Assembly (NCBI GenBank): GCA_958296015.1
Contig: CATQIH010000002.1
Span: forward strand, 62,001-126,000
Direction: 5' to 3'
DNA from: Cyclobacteriaceae bacterium
GTDB lineage: Bacteria; Bacteroidota; Bacteroidia; Cytophagales; Cyclobacteriaceae
Length of the DNA stretch: 64,000 nt
Shown: positions 29,655 to 39,179 of the stretch, in pieces
Position numbering within the stretch: the stretch's first letter is position 1
How the letters are laid out: the number at the start of each line of letters is the position of its first letter
Translations under genes and position numbers: made by a program
Notes under the pieces: model-generated
The model's input: the letters and a program-made list of their open reading frames with translations, nothing else
Database searches by the model: none
Told to the model about the DNA's origin: nothing

Positions 29655-31340
29655 TCAGAGATTTTCGTCATTCTGGTTTAGCTTTGGGTTCGCGTTGATC
29701 GCTCGGTTGGGTATCGGGAACACCGACATATCCTCAGCGTCTAAGGGTTTGTCCCACCATGCGTTACCAAACCGGTTCCAGCGTATCAGATCGGTTCTCC
29801 GATGGCGTTCTCCCAAAAATTCACGGCCAAGGCTTTTGACAAACTCTGCTTCTGTGAGCATATCCAGGTTGCTCGTGTAGCTATTGGCAGGCCAGGTTTC
29901 GGGCATAAAATTCCTTTCCTGTACAGCATCCAGTAGTTGGGCCGCCGTAGCCACATCGCCCTCTCTGAACTTGCATTCGGCCAGTGAATAGTATATCTCT
30001 GCCAACCTGATTTCAGGAGCAGAATTGTTTTGAAATAATTCTTGCGAGAGAGGCAACCAAGGGAACTTAACCAGACGGACACCAGAGTTTTCTTCTCCGG
30101 TAATCACATGGGAACCTTTGGCAAGGCCTTCGGCACCTTCTGAAAAACGCCCTACCTGGTCTACAAAGCGCAGAGGCTCGCCATTGTATTCTTCTGTTCC
30201 GTTAATAAGCTTGGTGCTATCAAAGCCATAATTGTTAGCGTAGTCAAATTCATACTGCTGACCCACCAGAAAGAAGCCTTCATATTCTCCTCCTGGTGCT
30301 GTGGTACGAAACGCCTGTTTACGCTTGTCTCCGTCAGCAAAGTTCTCATAGGGCATTCCTAGCTCATCGTTATACAAGTCACCGTTCAGGTCGCGGGATG
30401 GTGTGAGATGGATACCGTTCCATCCGCCCCAGTCATTATCTAAAGCATATCTTTCCTGGTAGTGCATCATGGAGTTGTACATCCATCCGAAATCATAGAT
30501 ATTTCTGGCATGAGGAAACTCAAAAATGTTTTCCGGAGATCGATAACCCTTGATACCGGAGCGGAAAGGACCTCTATAATCCGGGTCTATGGTGTAGGTG
30601 CCGTATTTGCCATCGATAATATCTTGGGCAACCTGGGCGCATTCATTATACATTGGCTTTCCTATCCATTTCTCGGCGTTCAGATACAGCCGTACCATCA
30701 ATGCTGCGGCTCCTGCCTGATCCCACCGGCCTACACTTCCGTTTTTTGGCAGCCCGCTGATTGATTCCGTCAGTTCAGTTTCTATATAGCTAAATACTTC
30801 CTGAGGAGATGATTTGGCCTGTATGGTTTCATTGTCTGTTGAAATAGGCACACTACGAAAGTAATCAATCAGGAAAAGGTAAAACCAAGCCCTTAGCGTT
30901 CTAAGCTCTGCGGTATACTGCGCTTTGTCGGTATCTGTCAGGTCAAAATCGGTAAAATTAAGTGCTTCAAAATCTTTGAGAAGAACATTACATTGCCCGA
31001 TGCCCTGATAAGGTCCTGTCCAGCCACCATAAACACGGTCATCATCGGCATTCCAGGTATGGTTATGCATACGCACCCACGCACCTCCGTCCCAGCCATG
31101 TTTTCCTTTTTGTGTCCACACAAAGTTATCAGAAGTCAGTTCAGAAAGTATCCATCGGTCACCATTCCAACCACACCACTGTGCATGTTCGTAGGGACGA
31201 ATGAGTGCGGCAATGATGGAGTTATCGTCTTGATAATACGTATCAGCAGGCAATACATCAAAAGCCTCTTCAGTCAGATCAGTACATGCCGGAGCAACCA
31301 GCATGCAAGTCAATATGGTTATTAAAATAGTGTATTTCAT
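29655..31340 (-). CDS. susD: SusD/RagB-family outer-membrane glycan-binding lipoprotein
   Basis: The surface lipoprotein that caps the SusC transporter and captures oligosaccharides. The start at 31340 gives MKYTILITILTCMLVAPAC with lipobox APAC; an upstream in-frame ATG would add seven residues. SusD features include DLTEEAFDVLPADTYYQDD, the TPR-like helices AQYTAELRTLRAWFYLFLID, and the C-terminal SusD block EIRLAEIYYSLAECKFREGD and GREFLGERHRRTDLIRWNRF. The length is normal. It starts 37 bp after SusC, and mannan oligosaccharides are the likely ligand because of the GH76 neighbour. Confidence 0.93.
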   Translation of the reverse strand: MKYTILITILTCMLVAPACTDLTEEAFDVLPADTYYQDDNSIIAALIRPYEHAQWCGWNGDRWILSELTSDNFVWTQKGKHGWDGGAWVRMHNHTWNADDDRVYGGWTGPYQGIGQCNVLLKDFEALNFTDFDLTDTDKAQYTAELRTLRAWFYLFLIDYFRSVPISTDNETIQAKSSPQEVFSYIETELTESISGLPKNGSVGRWDQAGAAALMVRLYLNAEKWIGKPMYNECAQVAQDIIDGKYGTYTIDPDYRGPFRSGIKGYRSPENIFEFPHARNIYDFGWMYNSMMHYQERYALDNDWGGWNGIHLTPSRDLNGDLYNDELGMPYENFADGDKRKQAFRTTAPGGEYEGFFLVGQQYEFDYANNYGFDSTKLINGTEEYNGEPLRFVDQVGRFSEGAEGLAKGSHVITGEENSGVRLVKFPWLPLSQELFQNNSAPEIRLAEIYYSLAECKFREGDVATAAQLLDAVQERNFMPETWPANSYTSNLDMLTEAEFVKSLGREFLGERHRRTDLIRWNRFGNAWWDKPLDAEDMSVFPIPNRAINANPKLNQNDENL

Positions 31341-31376
31341 ATTGCTAATATTATAGGTCATTAAATGTTAGGAAAA

Positions 31377-34300
31377 TCAGAAAGTGACAACAGCACCCAG
31401 TGAGTAATTTCTGGTAACAGGATAAACGTTTAGGTCAGCAATACCTGGTTCTAGGCCACCTGCTCTGCCAAGGTCAAGTGCTGTAGGGTCAAGTCCACTG
31501 TATTTGGTCAGTGTAAATACATTACGCACCGTTCCATAAAGACGCAGGCTTTTAAGCCATTTGGTTTGTAGCTGAGGGGTCCATCCCAGGGTCACGTTAT
31601 CCAGTTTGAGGTAGTTGCCGCTCTCAATAAAATAATCGGCGATCACTTTACCCGATTTGATCTGTCCGTTTCTGTCGTAAGCATCTTGTAGCAGGTTAAC
31701 ACCTGGCTCAGCTGTTAGGCCATAATACATCTGATAAAGATTCAGAATATCGTAGTTAAGACGGCTGTGAAAAAACAAGGTCAGGTCGAAACTTTTATAA
31801 TTAAGATTATTGCTCCACGACAACTCCATTCGGGGTGCGCCGTGTCCTAAATAAGTTCTGTCGCGGTTAGGATCAGATTCAGACGATGCATTAATTTTTT
31901 CTGTACCTACTTCGCCATTTTTCCATACCAGAATATTCCCATCTGCATCTACGCCAGCGTATTTATAACCGTAGAAGCTACCAATCTCCACATTATCTTC
32001 CAGCCTTTGTGCAGGGCCTGGGTTACCAGGGGAGGGCAGTTGATAACGATCCATAAAGCCTTTGTTGAAAGTGCCGTTGGAGAACTTGTCTAGCTTAGAT
32101 TTGATATAAGAACCTGTTACGTTGGTTGTGTAGCCAAAGTCATCTTTGTCAATAACCCGAGCACTCAGCGTCAGTTCTACACCCCGCGCGCTGGTAGAGG
32201 CTACGTTGGTAAATACCTGGTCGTGCAGATAAGGAGGCACTGGTGCATCATAGTTAGATATAACATCTTTCCCCTGACGGATGAAAGCATCAAATGTACC
32301 GCTTAGTGCACTGTTGAAGAGACTAAAATCAAGTCCCAGGTTATAGGATATTTGCTTTTCCCAACGCAAGTCCAGGTTAGGGTTGTTGCCAGGGCCATAT
32401 ACCTGCACCCATTCTCCTACATTGTTCAGGTACCTGCCGTATCCCTGGTATTTGGCCAATGATGAGTAAGGATCAAACCCGGCACGCCCGGTCACACCAT
32501 ATGAGGCGCGTAGTTTCAAATCGTCAATGGCAGAAACATCTGCAATAACCGGCAGTTTTGAAAGACGCCAGGCGGCTGAAGCAGAAGGAAATAAGCCCCA
32601 CTTGTTATTGATACCAAATTTGGTATTACCTTCATATCTCAGCGTACCGGTAAACAGATAGGTATCATCAAAACTATAGTTGGCCCTTCCAAAAAAAGCG
32701 ATGATCTTCACCTTATTTTTCTTTGAATCCATACCCAGGCGGCCTTCTTCATTGTTCCATAAGCCTGCATCCAGGTTGTTGTAGCCAAAAGCATCTGATG
32801 GAAAGTCAGCATTTTCTGCCCAGAAGCCTTTATTATTAAATTCCTGGTAAGAATAACCACCCATCACACTAAAATCATTTCTTCCAATAGAGTTAGCATA
32901 GTTCCCGATCCATTCTAAAGTTAAGTCTGTCCATTTTTCATCTCCCAACCTGGCACGACCTGTTCTATTATTATCAATAGACTCTTTGGCTTTGGATGAA
33001 TAATATTCTTGTCGAAGTTCGTCATGATCCTGGCGAGCTACCTTAAGCATGGTATTGAGGTGGTCGGTAATATTGAGTTTGGCGTTCAGGTTCACAATAG
33101 AATAGGTTTGCTCAGCACCATTTTCGCGCGCTTTTAGGTCCTGTACCGGATTATATGTGTCGTAACCGTACAAAAAGTTGTATTCTGAAGGGTTATCTGG
33201 GTCCATCACAGGGAGTGTAGGGTTGAGCTTTACGGCCTGCTGGAATACGCCATAATTCGTATACGCCTCATCCACTACTCTATAGTTGATATTTCCACCA
33301 AATTCCAGAACGTCGTCAATGGCATTTTGCTTGAAACTAGCCCGGATACCATATTCGGTACGGTCAGAGGCAATGTCAATACCTTGTTTGCTACGGTAGT
33401 TTCCGGCAATGCGGAACACTGTTTTTTCGTCTCCGCCTGAAACAGATAAGTAATGGTTCTGACCAAAGTTGTTTTTTCTGATCAACTCATCGTACCAATC
33501 GGTTCTGGCTCCTTCGTCATCGCCAATTCCTTTTTCCAGGTACTGTTCAGGAGAAAGAATATCGGGCCGGGCAGACACTGCATCATGCTCTATATAGCTA
33601 TCGTACGATATGGATACTTTGCCTGCTTTACCTCCTTTGGTGGTCACCAGGATCACACCGTTGGCTCCTCGTGAACCATAGATGGCTGCCGAAGCACCGT
33701 CTCGGAGTACAGTGATAGATTCTATATCCTGTTGGGCGATATTGCGCAGGTCGCCACCAGGCATCCCGTCAATGACAATCAGTGGGCCATTGCCGGCACT
33801 GATAGAAGATGAACCCCGCACAGAGATGTATGCCTGTCGGTTTGGGTCAGCTGCCGCCACATTAGAGATACCTACGCCGGGCACCTTTCCCTGTATCATT
33901 TGCATAGGACTATTAAATGCTCCTTTCTGGAAGTCCTTACTGTCTATGGTAGCCACTGCGTTGGTCAGGTTCTTTTTTTCCTGAGAGCCATAACCCACCA
34001 CCACAACTTCCTGCAACGATTGAATATCAGGTGCCAAAGTCAGGTTAATAGTACTTCTGCCCCGAACAGGAACTTCTTCGGTAAGATAACCAATGGAAGA
34101 AAACACCAATGTATCGGATTCATCACCTACCTGGATTTTATATTGTCCATCAATATCTGTGACAGTACCCATATTGGTGCCTTTCACCAAAATGTTGACG
34201 CCCGGCAACATTTCCCCCGACTCCAGATCACCAACTGTTCCTGTCACATTAAGTGGAGGTTGAGGAGCGGGAACGTTTGCGTTTTCTGCCACTTGTTTTC

Positions 34301-34679
34301 TGACAACTACCGTGCTGTCGTAAATCTCGTATGTGAAGCCGTAAGGATGAAATAGCTGATTTAGCACTTCTTCAACCTTGGTGTCTTCTACTTTGATACT
34401 GAGTAAAGGTATGTCCTTGATCAGATCGGTACGGTATAAAAAGCTCAAACCACTTTGCTGTTTGATTTCATGGATAATACTTTCTATAGGTGCGTTTTCC
34501 AGATTCAGTTGCACCAGTGTATTTTGAGCGGAAACGTTTGCAGAAACTCTCAATGCTGTAGTAAGCAGCAGCATAATAGTGAGTTTCACAAAGAGGATTG
34601 CGTGTTTTCCTTGACGAAAAGGAAAGATGGTAAGTTTGTAATGCATACTTTTAGATCGTTTAAGTTTGTAATAAATCAT
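31377..34679 (-). CDS. susC: SusC/RagA-family TonB-dependent transporter with STN signalling domain
   Basis: Outer-membrane transporter of about 1100 residues. Signal region KLTIMLLLTTALRVSANVSAQ is written here only as its core TALRVSANVSAQ. Then come a secretin/TonB N-terminal (STN) domain (APIESIIHEIKQQSGLSFLY), a carboxypeptidase-like barrel (GEMLPGVNILVKGTNMGTVT), the TonB-box region LQEVVVVGYGSQEKKNLT, the plug (MQMIQGKVPGVGISN, GANGVILVTTKGG) and a 22-strand barrel ending TRNYSLGAVVTF. The STN domain signals to the anti-sigma factor encoded just upstream, so transcription of the locus is probably induced by substrate. A shorter start at 34646 is equally possible. Confidence 0.95.
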   Translation of the reverse strand: MIYYKLKRSKSMHYKLTIFPFRQGKHAILFVKLTIMLLLTTALRVSANVSAQNTLVQLNLENAPIESIIHEIKQQSGLSFLYRTDLIKDIPLLSIKVEDTKVEEVLNQLFHPYGFTYEIYDSTVVVRKQVAENANVPAPQPPLNVTGTVGDLESGEMLPGVNILVKGTNMGTVTDIDGQYKIQVGDESDTLVFSSIGYLTEEVPVRGRSTINLTLAPDIQSLQEVVVVGYGSQEKKNLTNAVATIDSKDFQKGAFNSPMQMIQGKVPGVGISNVAAADPNRQAYISVRGSSSISAGNGPLIVIDGMPGGDLRNIAQQDIESITVLRDGASAAIYGSRGANGVILVTTKGGKAGKVSISYDSYIEHDAVSARPDILSPEQYLEKGIGDDEGARTDWYDELIRKNNFGQNHYLSVSGGDEKTVFRIAGNYRSKQGIDIASDRTEYGIRASFKQNAIDDVLEFGGNINYRVVDEAYTNYGVFQQAVKLNPTLPVMDPDNPSEYNFLYGYDTYNPVQDLKARENGAEQTYSIVNLNAKLNITDHLNTMLKVARQDHDELRQEYYSSKAKESIDNNRTGRARLGDEKWTDLTLEWIGNYANSIGRNDFSVMGGYSYQEFNNKGFWAENADFPSDAFGYNNLDAGLWNNEEGRLGMDSKKNKVKIIAFFGRANYSFDDTYLFTGTLRYEGNTKFGINNKWGLFPSASAAWRLSKLPVIADVSAIDDLKLRASYGVTGRAGFDPYSSLAKYQGYGRYLNNVGEWVQVYGPGNNPNLDLRWEKQISYNLGLDFSLFNSALSGTFDAFIRQGKDVISNYDAPVPPYLHDQVFTNVASTSARGVELTLSARVIDKDDFGYTTNVTGSYIKSKLDKFSNGTFNKGFMDRYQLPSPGNPGPAQRLEDNVEIGSFYGYKYAGVDADGNILVWKNGEVGTEKINASSESDPNRDRTYLGHGAPRMELSWSNNLNYKSFDLTLFFHSRLNYDILNLYQMYYGLTAEPGVNLLQDAYDRNGQIKSGKVIADYFIESGNYLKLDNVTLGWTPQLQTKWLKSLRLYGTVRNVFTLTKYSGLDPTALDLGRAGGLEPGIADLNVYPVTRNYSLGAVVTF

Positions 34680-34714
34680 AAAATAATAGATGGATGAATA
34701 ATAGTGGTTTGTTT

Positions 34715-35875
34715 TTAATCGATAACGATCCTCCTTCCTTTGATTTTAAATGAAACTTCGTTGGTTTTTTCTATCAGAAATAAGATCTTTTCAAAGTCCT
34801 TGTATCTTTCTATGTCTCCGGTAAAGCTCAGATTTTTGCTCTTTTCGTTTGTAAACACTACCTCTACATCATACCAGCGCGCCAGCGTCTTCATCATGTC
34901 TTTCAGAGGCTGGTCTACGAAAACGAACTTGCCATCTTTCCAGGCGGTGTATACCCTGGTATCCACTGTATGCTGTTTGATCTCTTGCTTACCTTTGGGC
35001 AAAAGGCTCTGGCTACCCGGCAATAACGAAGTCTGTATGTCAGGTCTTGCTGTGACAAAAACTTTCACCTTTCCTTCTACCAGCGTAGTGGCAGTGAGCG
35101 AGTCATCCGGGTAAGAGGAGATGTTGAATGCAGTACCCAATACCTCTATCGTCTGCCCTTGAGATTGTATTCTAAAGGGTATCTTTTTGTTTTTGCTAAC
35201 CTCAAAATAGGCTTCTCCAGTAAGAGTCACTTTTCTTTCAGAGCCGCTAAAATATACAGGATAACGCAGGGTGGAGGCCGCATTCAACCACACGCGGGTG
35301 CCGTCAGAGAGTGTTAGCTTAAACTGTCCGCCGCGGGGCACTTTGAGGGTGTTAAAAACAGGTTTTGTATCTTTGATCGTTTCTTTTTTGTAAACAACAT
35401 CGGTGCCTTCACTTTGAATATCGGTACCACCTACTTTGAGTTGTAATTTGCTTCCCTGCGAGAGATCATATTGTGCTCCATTGTCCATTACCAACAAAGC
35501 TTTATCGGTGCCCGGCGTGATAGAGTCTTGCTGGGCAGTGGTGGCTGGTTGTTGGGGCGCAGCAACAGGAAAGAAGTACCATGCAGAAAAAAGCAGCAGC
35601 AACGATGCTGCTATGCCCGTAACCAGCCGCCAGGTAATCATCTTTTTGTCTTGTTGATGCAATCTGCGACTGACTTTTTCCCATGCCTTGTCCACTTCCG
35701 GGCTGGGAGAAGCAGCGTCTTGCAAATAAAAGTTTTGTAGGCTTTTGAAATATTCACGGTGTCGGCTACTCTCGGAGAGCCATGTATCAAGCTTCTCTTC
35801 TTCTTCCAGGGTAAGCTTCGAATGGATCTTTTTCCATAGTAGTAAAAAGTCTATTGGTTGCTTGCTGTCTGCCAT
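34715..35875 (-). CDS. FecR-family anti-sigma factor
   Basis: Inner-membrane anti-sigma factor controlling the adjacent ECF sigma factor. The layout is a cytoplasmic helical N-terminus (FLLLWKKIHSKLTLEEEEKL), one membrane segment (WRLVTGIAASLLLLFSAWYF, residues ~81-100), the FecR domain (LKVPRGGQFKLTLSDGTRVW, SERKVTLTGEAYFEVSK) and a C-terminal DUF4974 domain (DMMKTLARWYDVEVVF) that receives the signal from the STN domain of SusC. It lies 63 bp after the sigma gene and 35 bp before susC, forming the usual cell-surface signalling cassette. Confidence 0.93.
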   Translation of the reverse strand: MADSKQPIDFLLLWKKIHSKLTLEEEEKLDTWLSESSRHREYFKSLQNFYLQDAASPSPEVDKAWEKVSRRLHQQDKKMITWRLVTGIAASLLLLFSAWYFFPVAAPQQPATTAQQDSITPGTDKALLVMDNGAQYDLSQGSKLQLKVGGTDIQSEGTDVVYKKETIKDTKPVFNTLKVPRGGQFKLTLSDGTRVWLNAASTLRYPVYFSGSERKVTLTGEAYFEVSKNKKIPFRIQSQGQTIEVLGTAFNISSYPDDSLTATTLVEGKVKVFVTARPDIQTSLLPGSQSLLPKGKQEIKQHTVDTRVYTAWKDGKFVFVDQPLKDMMKTLARWYDVEVVFTNEKSKNLSFTGDIERYKDFEKILFLIEKTNEVSFKIKGRRIVID

Positions 35876-35938
35876 AGTGTAGGTTGGTTACTACTATGAC
35901 ACTGTCGTTGGTATTTGGGGTGACAAACTTTTTTCTTT

Positions 35939-36490
35939 TCACAGAAAAAAATGAAATAAGGCTGATTTTAGCACTGTTTCGGAGATCTTCTTTCGGGCTC
36001 TCTTCAACTGTGTTTTGACTGTATTTTCGGTAAGATTCAGGGAAGAAGCAATCTCCTTTTGTTTTTTGCCTTGCAGGTATTTCATGCTAAAGATTTCAGC
36101 CATCTTACAGGGAAGTTGTTCAATAGCCCTTTCCAAAGCATCTTCCAGATCATCTTCATGGTCTTGATTTTCAGTAATATGTAACAGTGCCTGTGCATAT
36201 AGTAGATGATGTTTATCCTGTACCTTTAAATCTCTCAGGTAGTTCATGCATCGGTTTCTAACAGCCTGATAAAGGTAAGATTTTAGCGATGTCTGAACAT
36301 GAAGATGGTCAACCTGCTCCCACAAACAAACAAAGACACTTTGTACAAGGTCTTCAGCAGCTTGCCTGTCCATGACATAGCCTTGCGCAAAAAGTGTCAG
36401 GCAACAATAGTATTCATGAAACAGATGCTGAAAAGCTTTTTCGTGTCGGCTTCTGATTTCTTCAATAAATATTTTTTCGTCAGTGCTCAC
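35939..36490 (-). CDS. ECF RNA polymerase sigma factor (sigma-70 family)
   Basis: 183 residues with region 2 (FQHLFHEYYCCLTLFAQGYV, RQAAEDLVQSVFVCLWEQ) and region 4 (LPCKMAEIFSMKYLQGKKQK, EIASSLNLTENTVKTQLKRA). It matches the Bacteroides-expansion family of ECF sigma factors that drive SusC/SusD loci together with FecR. It is the first gene of the reverse-strand mannan locus and probably activates the transcription unit running to the GH76 gene. Confidence 0.94.
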   Translation of the reverse strand: MSTDEKIFIEEIRSRHEKAFQHLFHEYYCCLTLFAQGYVMDRQAAEDLVQSVFVCLWEQVDHLHVQTSLKSYLYQAVRNRCMNYLRDLKVQDKHHLLYAQALLHITENQDHEDDLEDALERAIEQLPCKMAEIFSMKYLQGKKQKEIASSLNLTENTVKTQLKRARKKISETVLKSALFHFFL

Positions 36491-36621
36491 ATTATATGCA
36501 TTAAAGTGGTTGTTTGTATCAGAGTATTACAAGTAGTAGCGGGCATCTGCAATATTTAGCAGCAGCCTGCGATAAAGTGGACACGATACGAATATAAAAA
36601 AAATTGTCAAACATATTGAGT

Positions 36622-37488
36622 ATGAGAAAAATATTTATCACAGGAGCTAGCGGGCTGGTAGGGCAGCAGGTAATCCGTTGCCTGAGTGAGAGCCACGAAG
36701 GTATTCAGATCATAGCAGGTGAAAGAAAACCTTCTAAAATGGGCGATGAGCCGGAAGTACACGATACGGTACATTTCGATTTTGAAGATGCTACTACTTT
36801 TGAGCCTGCGCTGGAACAGGTAGACACACTATTTTTGCTCAGACCGCCGCAGCTGGCCGATGTAGATAAATATTTTGTACCGCTTATATTGGCAGCAGAA
36901 AGGAAACGGGTGCGGCACGTAGTCTTTTTGTCGGTGCAGGGCGCAGATACCAATAAAGTGATTCCTCACCATAAAATTGAGCAGCTGATCATGCACAGCA
37001 AGTTGAGCTATACCTTTCTCAGGCCCGCCTACTTTATGCAAAACTTCCTGACCAGCCTGCACCACGATCTGGCAGACCGCCACCGCGTTTTTCTGCCGGC
37101 AGGCAAGGCTAAGTTTACGCTGGTGGATGTGCGCGACATTGGCCGTGTGGCAGCCACTATTATCCAAAACCCCGAAGCGCACGTCAACCGGGCTTACGAT
37201 CTTACTGACAACGAATTGCTGACTTTTAGCGACATGGCCGCGCAACTGTCTGAAGGGCTGAACAAGCCCATTGCGTATGTCTCGCCCAATCTGCTGCGTT
37301 TCTTCTATACCAAGCGTAAAGATGGCGTAGCCACCACGATGATTCTGGTGATGATTATGCTGCATTTTATGCCCAGGTTTTCTAAGCCACCTGCTATCAG
37401 CGATTGTGTACAACAAATCACCGGCGAGAAGCCCATCACCTTCAGGCAGTTTGTGGCCGACCATCGGCAGGCGTTGCTCAATAGCTAA
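36622..37488 (+). CDS. NmrA-like NAD(P)-binding oxidoreductase
   Basis: About 288 residues from MRKIFITGASGLVGQQVI, the Rossmann GxSGxxG motif. The start at 36622 places the first beta strand at the N-terminus as usual; an ATG at 36604 would add six residues. Further family signs are HVVFLSVQGADTNKVIPHHK, YTFLRPAYFMQNF and FTLVDVRDIGRVAATII. These NmrA/quinone-reductase-2-like proteins bind NAD(P) and reduce quinones or act as redox sensors. No Tyr-x3-Lys catalytic pair of classical SDRs is seen. It is divergent from the sigma gene and its stop overlaps the end of the next, convergent gene by 11 bp. Confidence 0.85.
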   Translation: MRKIFITGASGLVGQQVIRCLSESHEGIQIIAGERKPSKMGDEPEVHDTVHFDFEDATTFEPALEQVDTLFLLRPPQLADVDKYFVPLILAAERKRVRHVVFLSVQGADTNKVIPHHKIEQLIMHSKLSYTFLRPAYFMQNFLTSLHHDLADRHRVFLPAGKAKFTLVDVRDIGRVAATIIQNPEAHVNRAYDLTDNELLTFSDMAAQLSEGLNKPIAYVSPNLLRFFYTKRKDGVATTMILVMIMLHFMPRFSKPPAISDCVQQITGEKPITFRQFVADHRQALLNS

Positions 37489-38113
37489 CGAAGGGCATCT
37501 GGCGATCGTATTGTTCCTCTTCCACCAGCTTCACTATGAAGTCGGCTAAGTCAGCGCGGCCTATTTTGGTGCTGGCATTCACACCTACCCAACCCACGCG
37601 GTAGGTGCCCTTTCGGGGTTCGTTGGTCAGCCTGGGACCCCGCACGATCGTCCATTCCAGGCCACTTTGCCGGAGTACTTCTGCATGGCTGATGGCGTCG
37701 TTGAGGATTTTGGGTGCCGCCACTTTCATAAGCATCCGAATCAGCTTATCAGGTAGTTTGGGCTGATCTTTTTCCTTGAAGGGTAGTCCGCCCCCGGAGA
37801 GCGAGATGACCCGCTGCACACCATGCTTTTGCATAGCCTCTACGATATTTTTGGTGCCATTGGTCTGTAGCCATTCCGGCGATCCTTTCACATGTCCGAA
37901 TAGGCTGACAACCAGTTCGTTATCTGCCACCGTCTGCTCCACATCCTGTGCATTCAGCACATCTCCCTGAATAACTTGCAGGTGGTTATGCTTCACCGAA
38001 AGTTTGGCAGGTGAGCGGACCAATACTTTGATGGAGTATCCTTTAGCCAGTGCCTGGGTGAGAAACTCCTGACCGGTCTGGCCGGTAGCACCAAAAAGTG
38101 CAATCTTTTTCAT
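37478..38113 (-). CDS. NAD(P)H-binding SDR-family protein (YwnB/BVR-B-like)
   Basis: About 211 residues starting MKKIALFGATGQTGQEFL, with the GATGxTG dinucleotide-binding motif. The longer frame to 38203 would add 30 residues that lie before this strand and overlap the regulator promoter, so 38113 is chosen. HNHLQVIQGDVLNAQDVEQT, VISLSGGGLPFKEKDQPK and WTIVRGPRLTNEPRKGTYRV are typical of the NAD(P)H-binding family PF13460. It is divergent from an HxlR regulator, a frequent pairing in which the regulator controls the reductase in response to electrophiles or oxidants. Confidence 0.87.
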   Translation of the reverse strand: MKKIALFGATGQTGQEFLTQALAKGYSIKVLVRSPAKLSVKHNHLQVIQGDVLNAQDVEQTVADNELVVSLFGHVKGSPEWLQTNGTKNIVEAMQKHGVQRVISLSGGGLPFKEKDQPKLPDKLIRMLMKVAAPKILNDAISHAEVLRQSGLEWTIVRGPRLTNEPRKGTYRVGWVGVNASTKIGRADLADFIVKLVEEEQYDRQMPFVSY

Positions 38114-38191
38114 AAGTGTCGTTGTTTTCTTCAAAGGTAAACAAGCTAACTGTTGCAAACCAGCCTTGTGCCACCTACCTTTAGGTAAGCG

Positions 38192-38518
38192 ATGAAAGAC
38201 CACCCAAAGATCACTGCCCGATGTCCGATCCGCACCACGCTGGAAATGCTTGGCGGCAAATGGCGTTTGCTGATCATCGAGGTGATTGGCGACCGTAGCC
38301 TGCGCTTTAGCGAGATACTACGGGCTGTCCCTGAAATTAGTGAAAAGATGCTGGCGCAGGAACTCAGCAACCTGGCAGACAACAGCCTGGTAATACGCCA
38401 CGATGGTCAGGTGTCGCCCAACATTGTGTACTCACTCACCGAACAGGGACAGAAAGCACGCATACTTATCCAACCCATCAGGGCATTTGGATTATACTAT
38501 GTAGAAACGCAATCGTAA
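38192..38518 (+). CDS. HxlR-family winged-helix transcriptional regulator
   Basis: 108 residues with the HxlR signature: redox-type cysteine in ARCPIRTTLEMLGGKWRLLI, the winged helix LRFSEILRAVPEISEKMLAQ and ELSNLADNSLVIRHDGQV, and TEQGQKARILIQPIRAFG. HxlR regulators often sense aldehydes, quinones or oxidants through the N-terminal cysteine. It is divergent from the NAD(P)H-binding gene with a 78-bp gap, the probable operator region, and is followed after 1 bp by a lipoprotein gene. Confidence 0.92.
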   Translation: MKDHPKITARCPIRTTLEMLGGKWRLLIIEVIGDRSLRFSEILRAVPEISEKMLAQELSNLADNSLVIRHDGQVSPNIVYSLTEQGQKARILIQPIRAFGLYYVETQS

Positions 38519-38519
38519 T

Positions 38520-39179
38520 ATGAAAATAAGCTTGATTCTGGCAATGACTGCCCTACTTGTCAATAGTTGTGTGGTGTACAGTCCTCAAACGGTGGATATA
38601 CCGTTGATTCATGAGAAAAACGATGTCAGGCTGGATGCAGGACTTACTTTACTGCCACCATCTTTCAATGCCACCCTCTCCTATGGTTTGTCAGATAAGC
38701 TGGCTGCACAATTCTATGGAAGCATCGTCCCGGAACAAACCTATCATTTGCAGGGAGCCGTTGGGCGTTATCAAAACATCAGCAACAACCAGGTGATTGA
38801 ACTGTTTGCAGGTCCCGGATTTGGTCATGGACATACCCCGGTCAATAGCACCGGCGGGTCTATTGATAACAACTACACGCTGGGTTTTGCCCAGTTCAAT
38901 TATGGAACATTAAAAACACAGAAGGGCAATGCCGAGCTGGGTGTGGGCATCAAAACAGGCTATTTATATTCCCGCATCACTGAAGCTGCCATTGAGGATG
39001 TAGATAGATTCCGGGCACGAAGTATCTTGCTGGAGCCAACCGTGTTTGCCCGCACCAGGGGAAAGCATGTGCGGGTCAGCTTCAAGCTCAGCGGATGCCT
39101 GATTGCAAACCTGACAAACGAAGACACCTACTTTCCCTTTAGTAAGGTTAATTTTGGCATAGCATTAAATATTAGATGA
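38520..39179 (+). CDS. Lipoprotein with beta-barrel-like strands, unknown function (219 aa)
   Basis: Begins MKISLILAMTALLVNSC, a lipoprotein signal with cysteine at residue 17. The mature part is beta-rich with regular glycine and aromatic residues (FNATLSYGLSDKLAAQFYGS, IELFAGPGFGHGHTP, NAELGVGIKTGYLYSR) and ends FSKVNFGIALNIR like a barrel strand. It starts 1 bp after the regulator stop and overlaps truA by four bases, so all three may be co-transcribed. I do not recognise a named family. Confidence 0.65.
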   Translation: MKISLILAMTALLVNSCVVYSPQTVDIPLIHEKNDVRLDAGLTLLPPSFNATLSYGLSDKLAAQFYGSIVPEQTYHLQGAVGRYQNISNNQVIELFAGPGFGHGHTPVNSTGGSIDNNYTLGFAQFNYGTLKTQKGNAELGVGIKTGYLYSRITEAAIEDVDRFRARSILLEPTVFARTRGKHVRVSFKLSGCLIANLTNEDTYFPFSKVNFGIALNIR

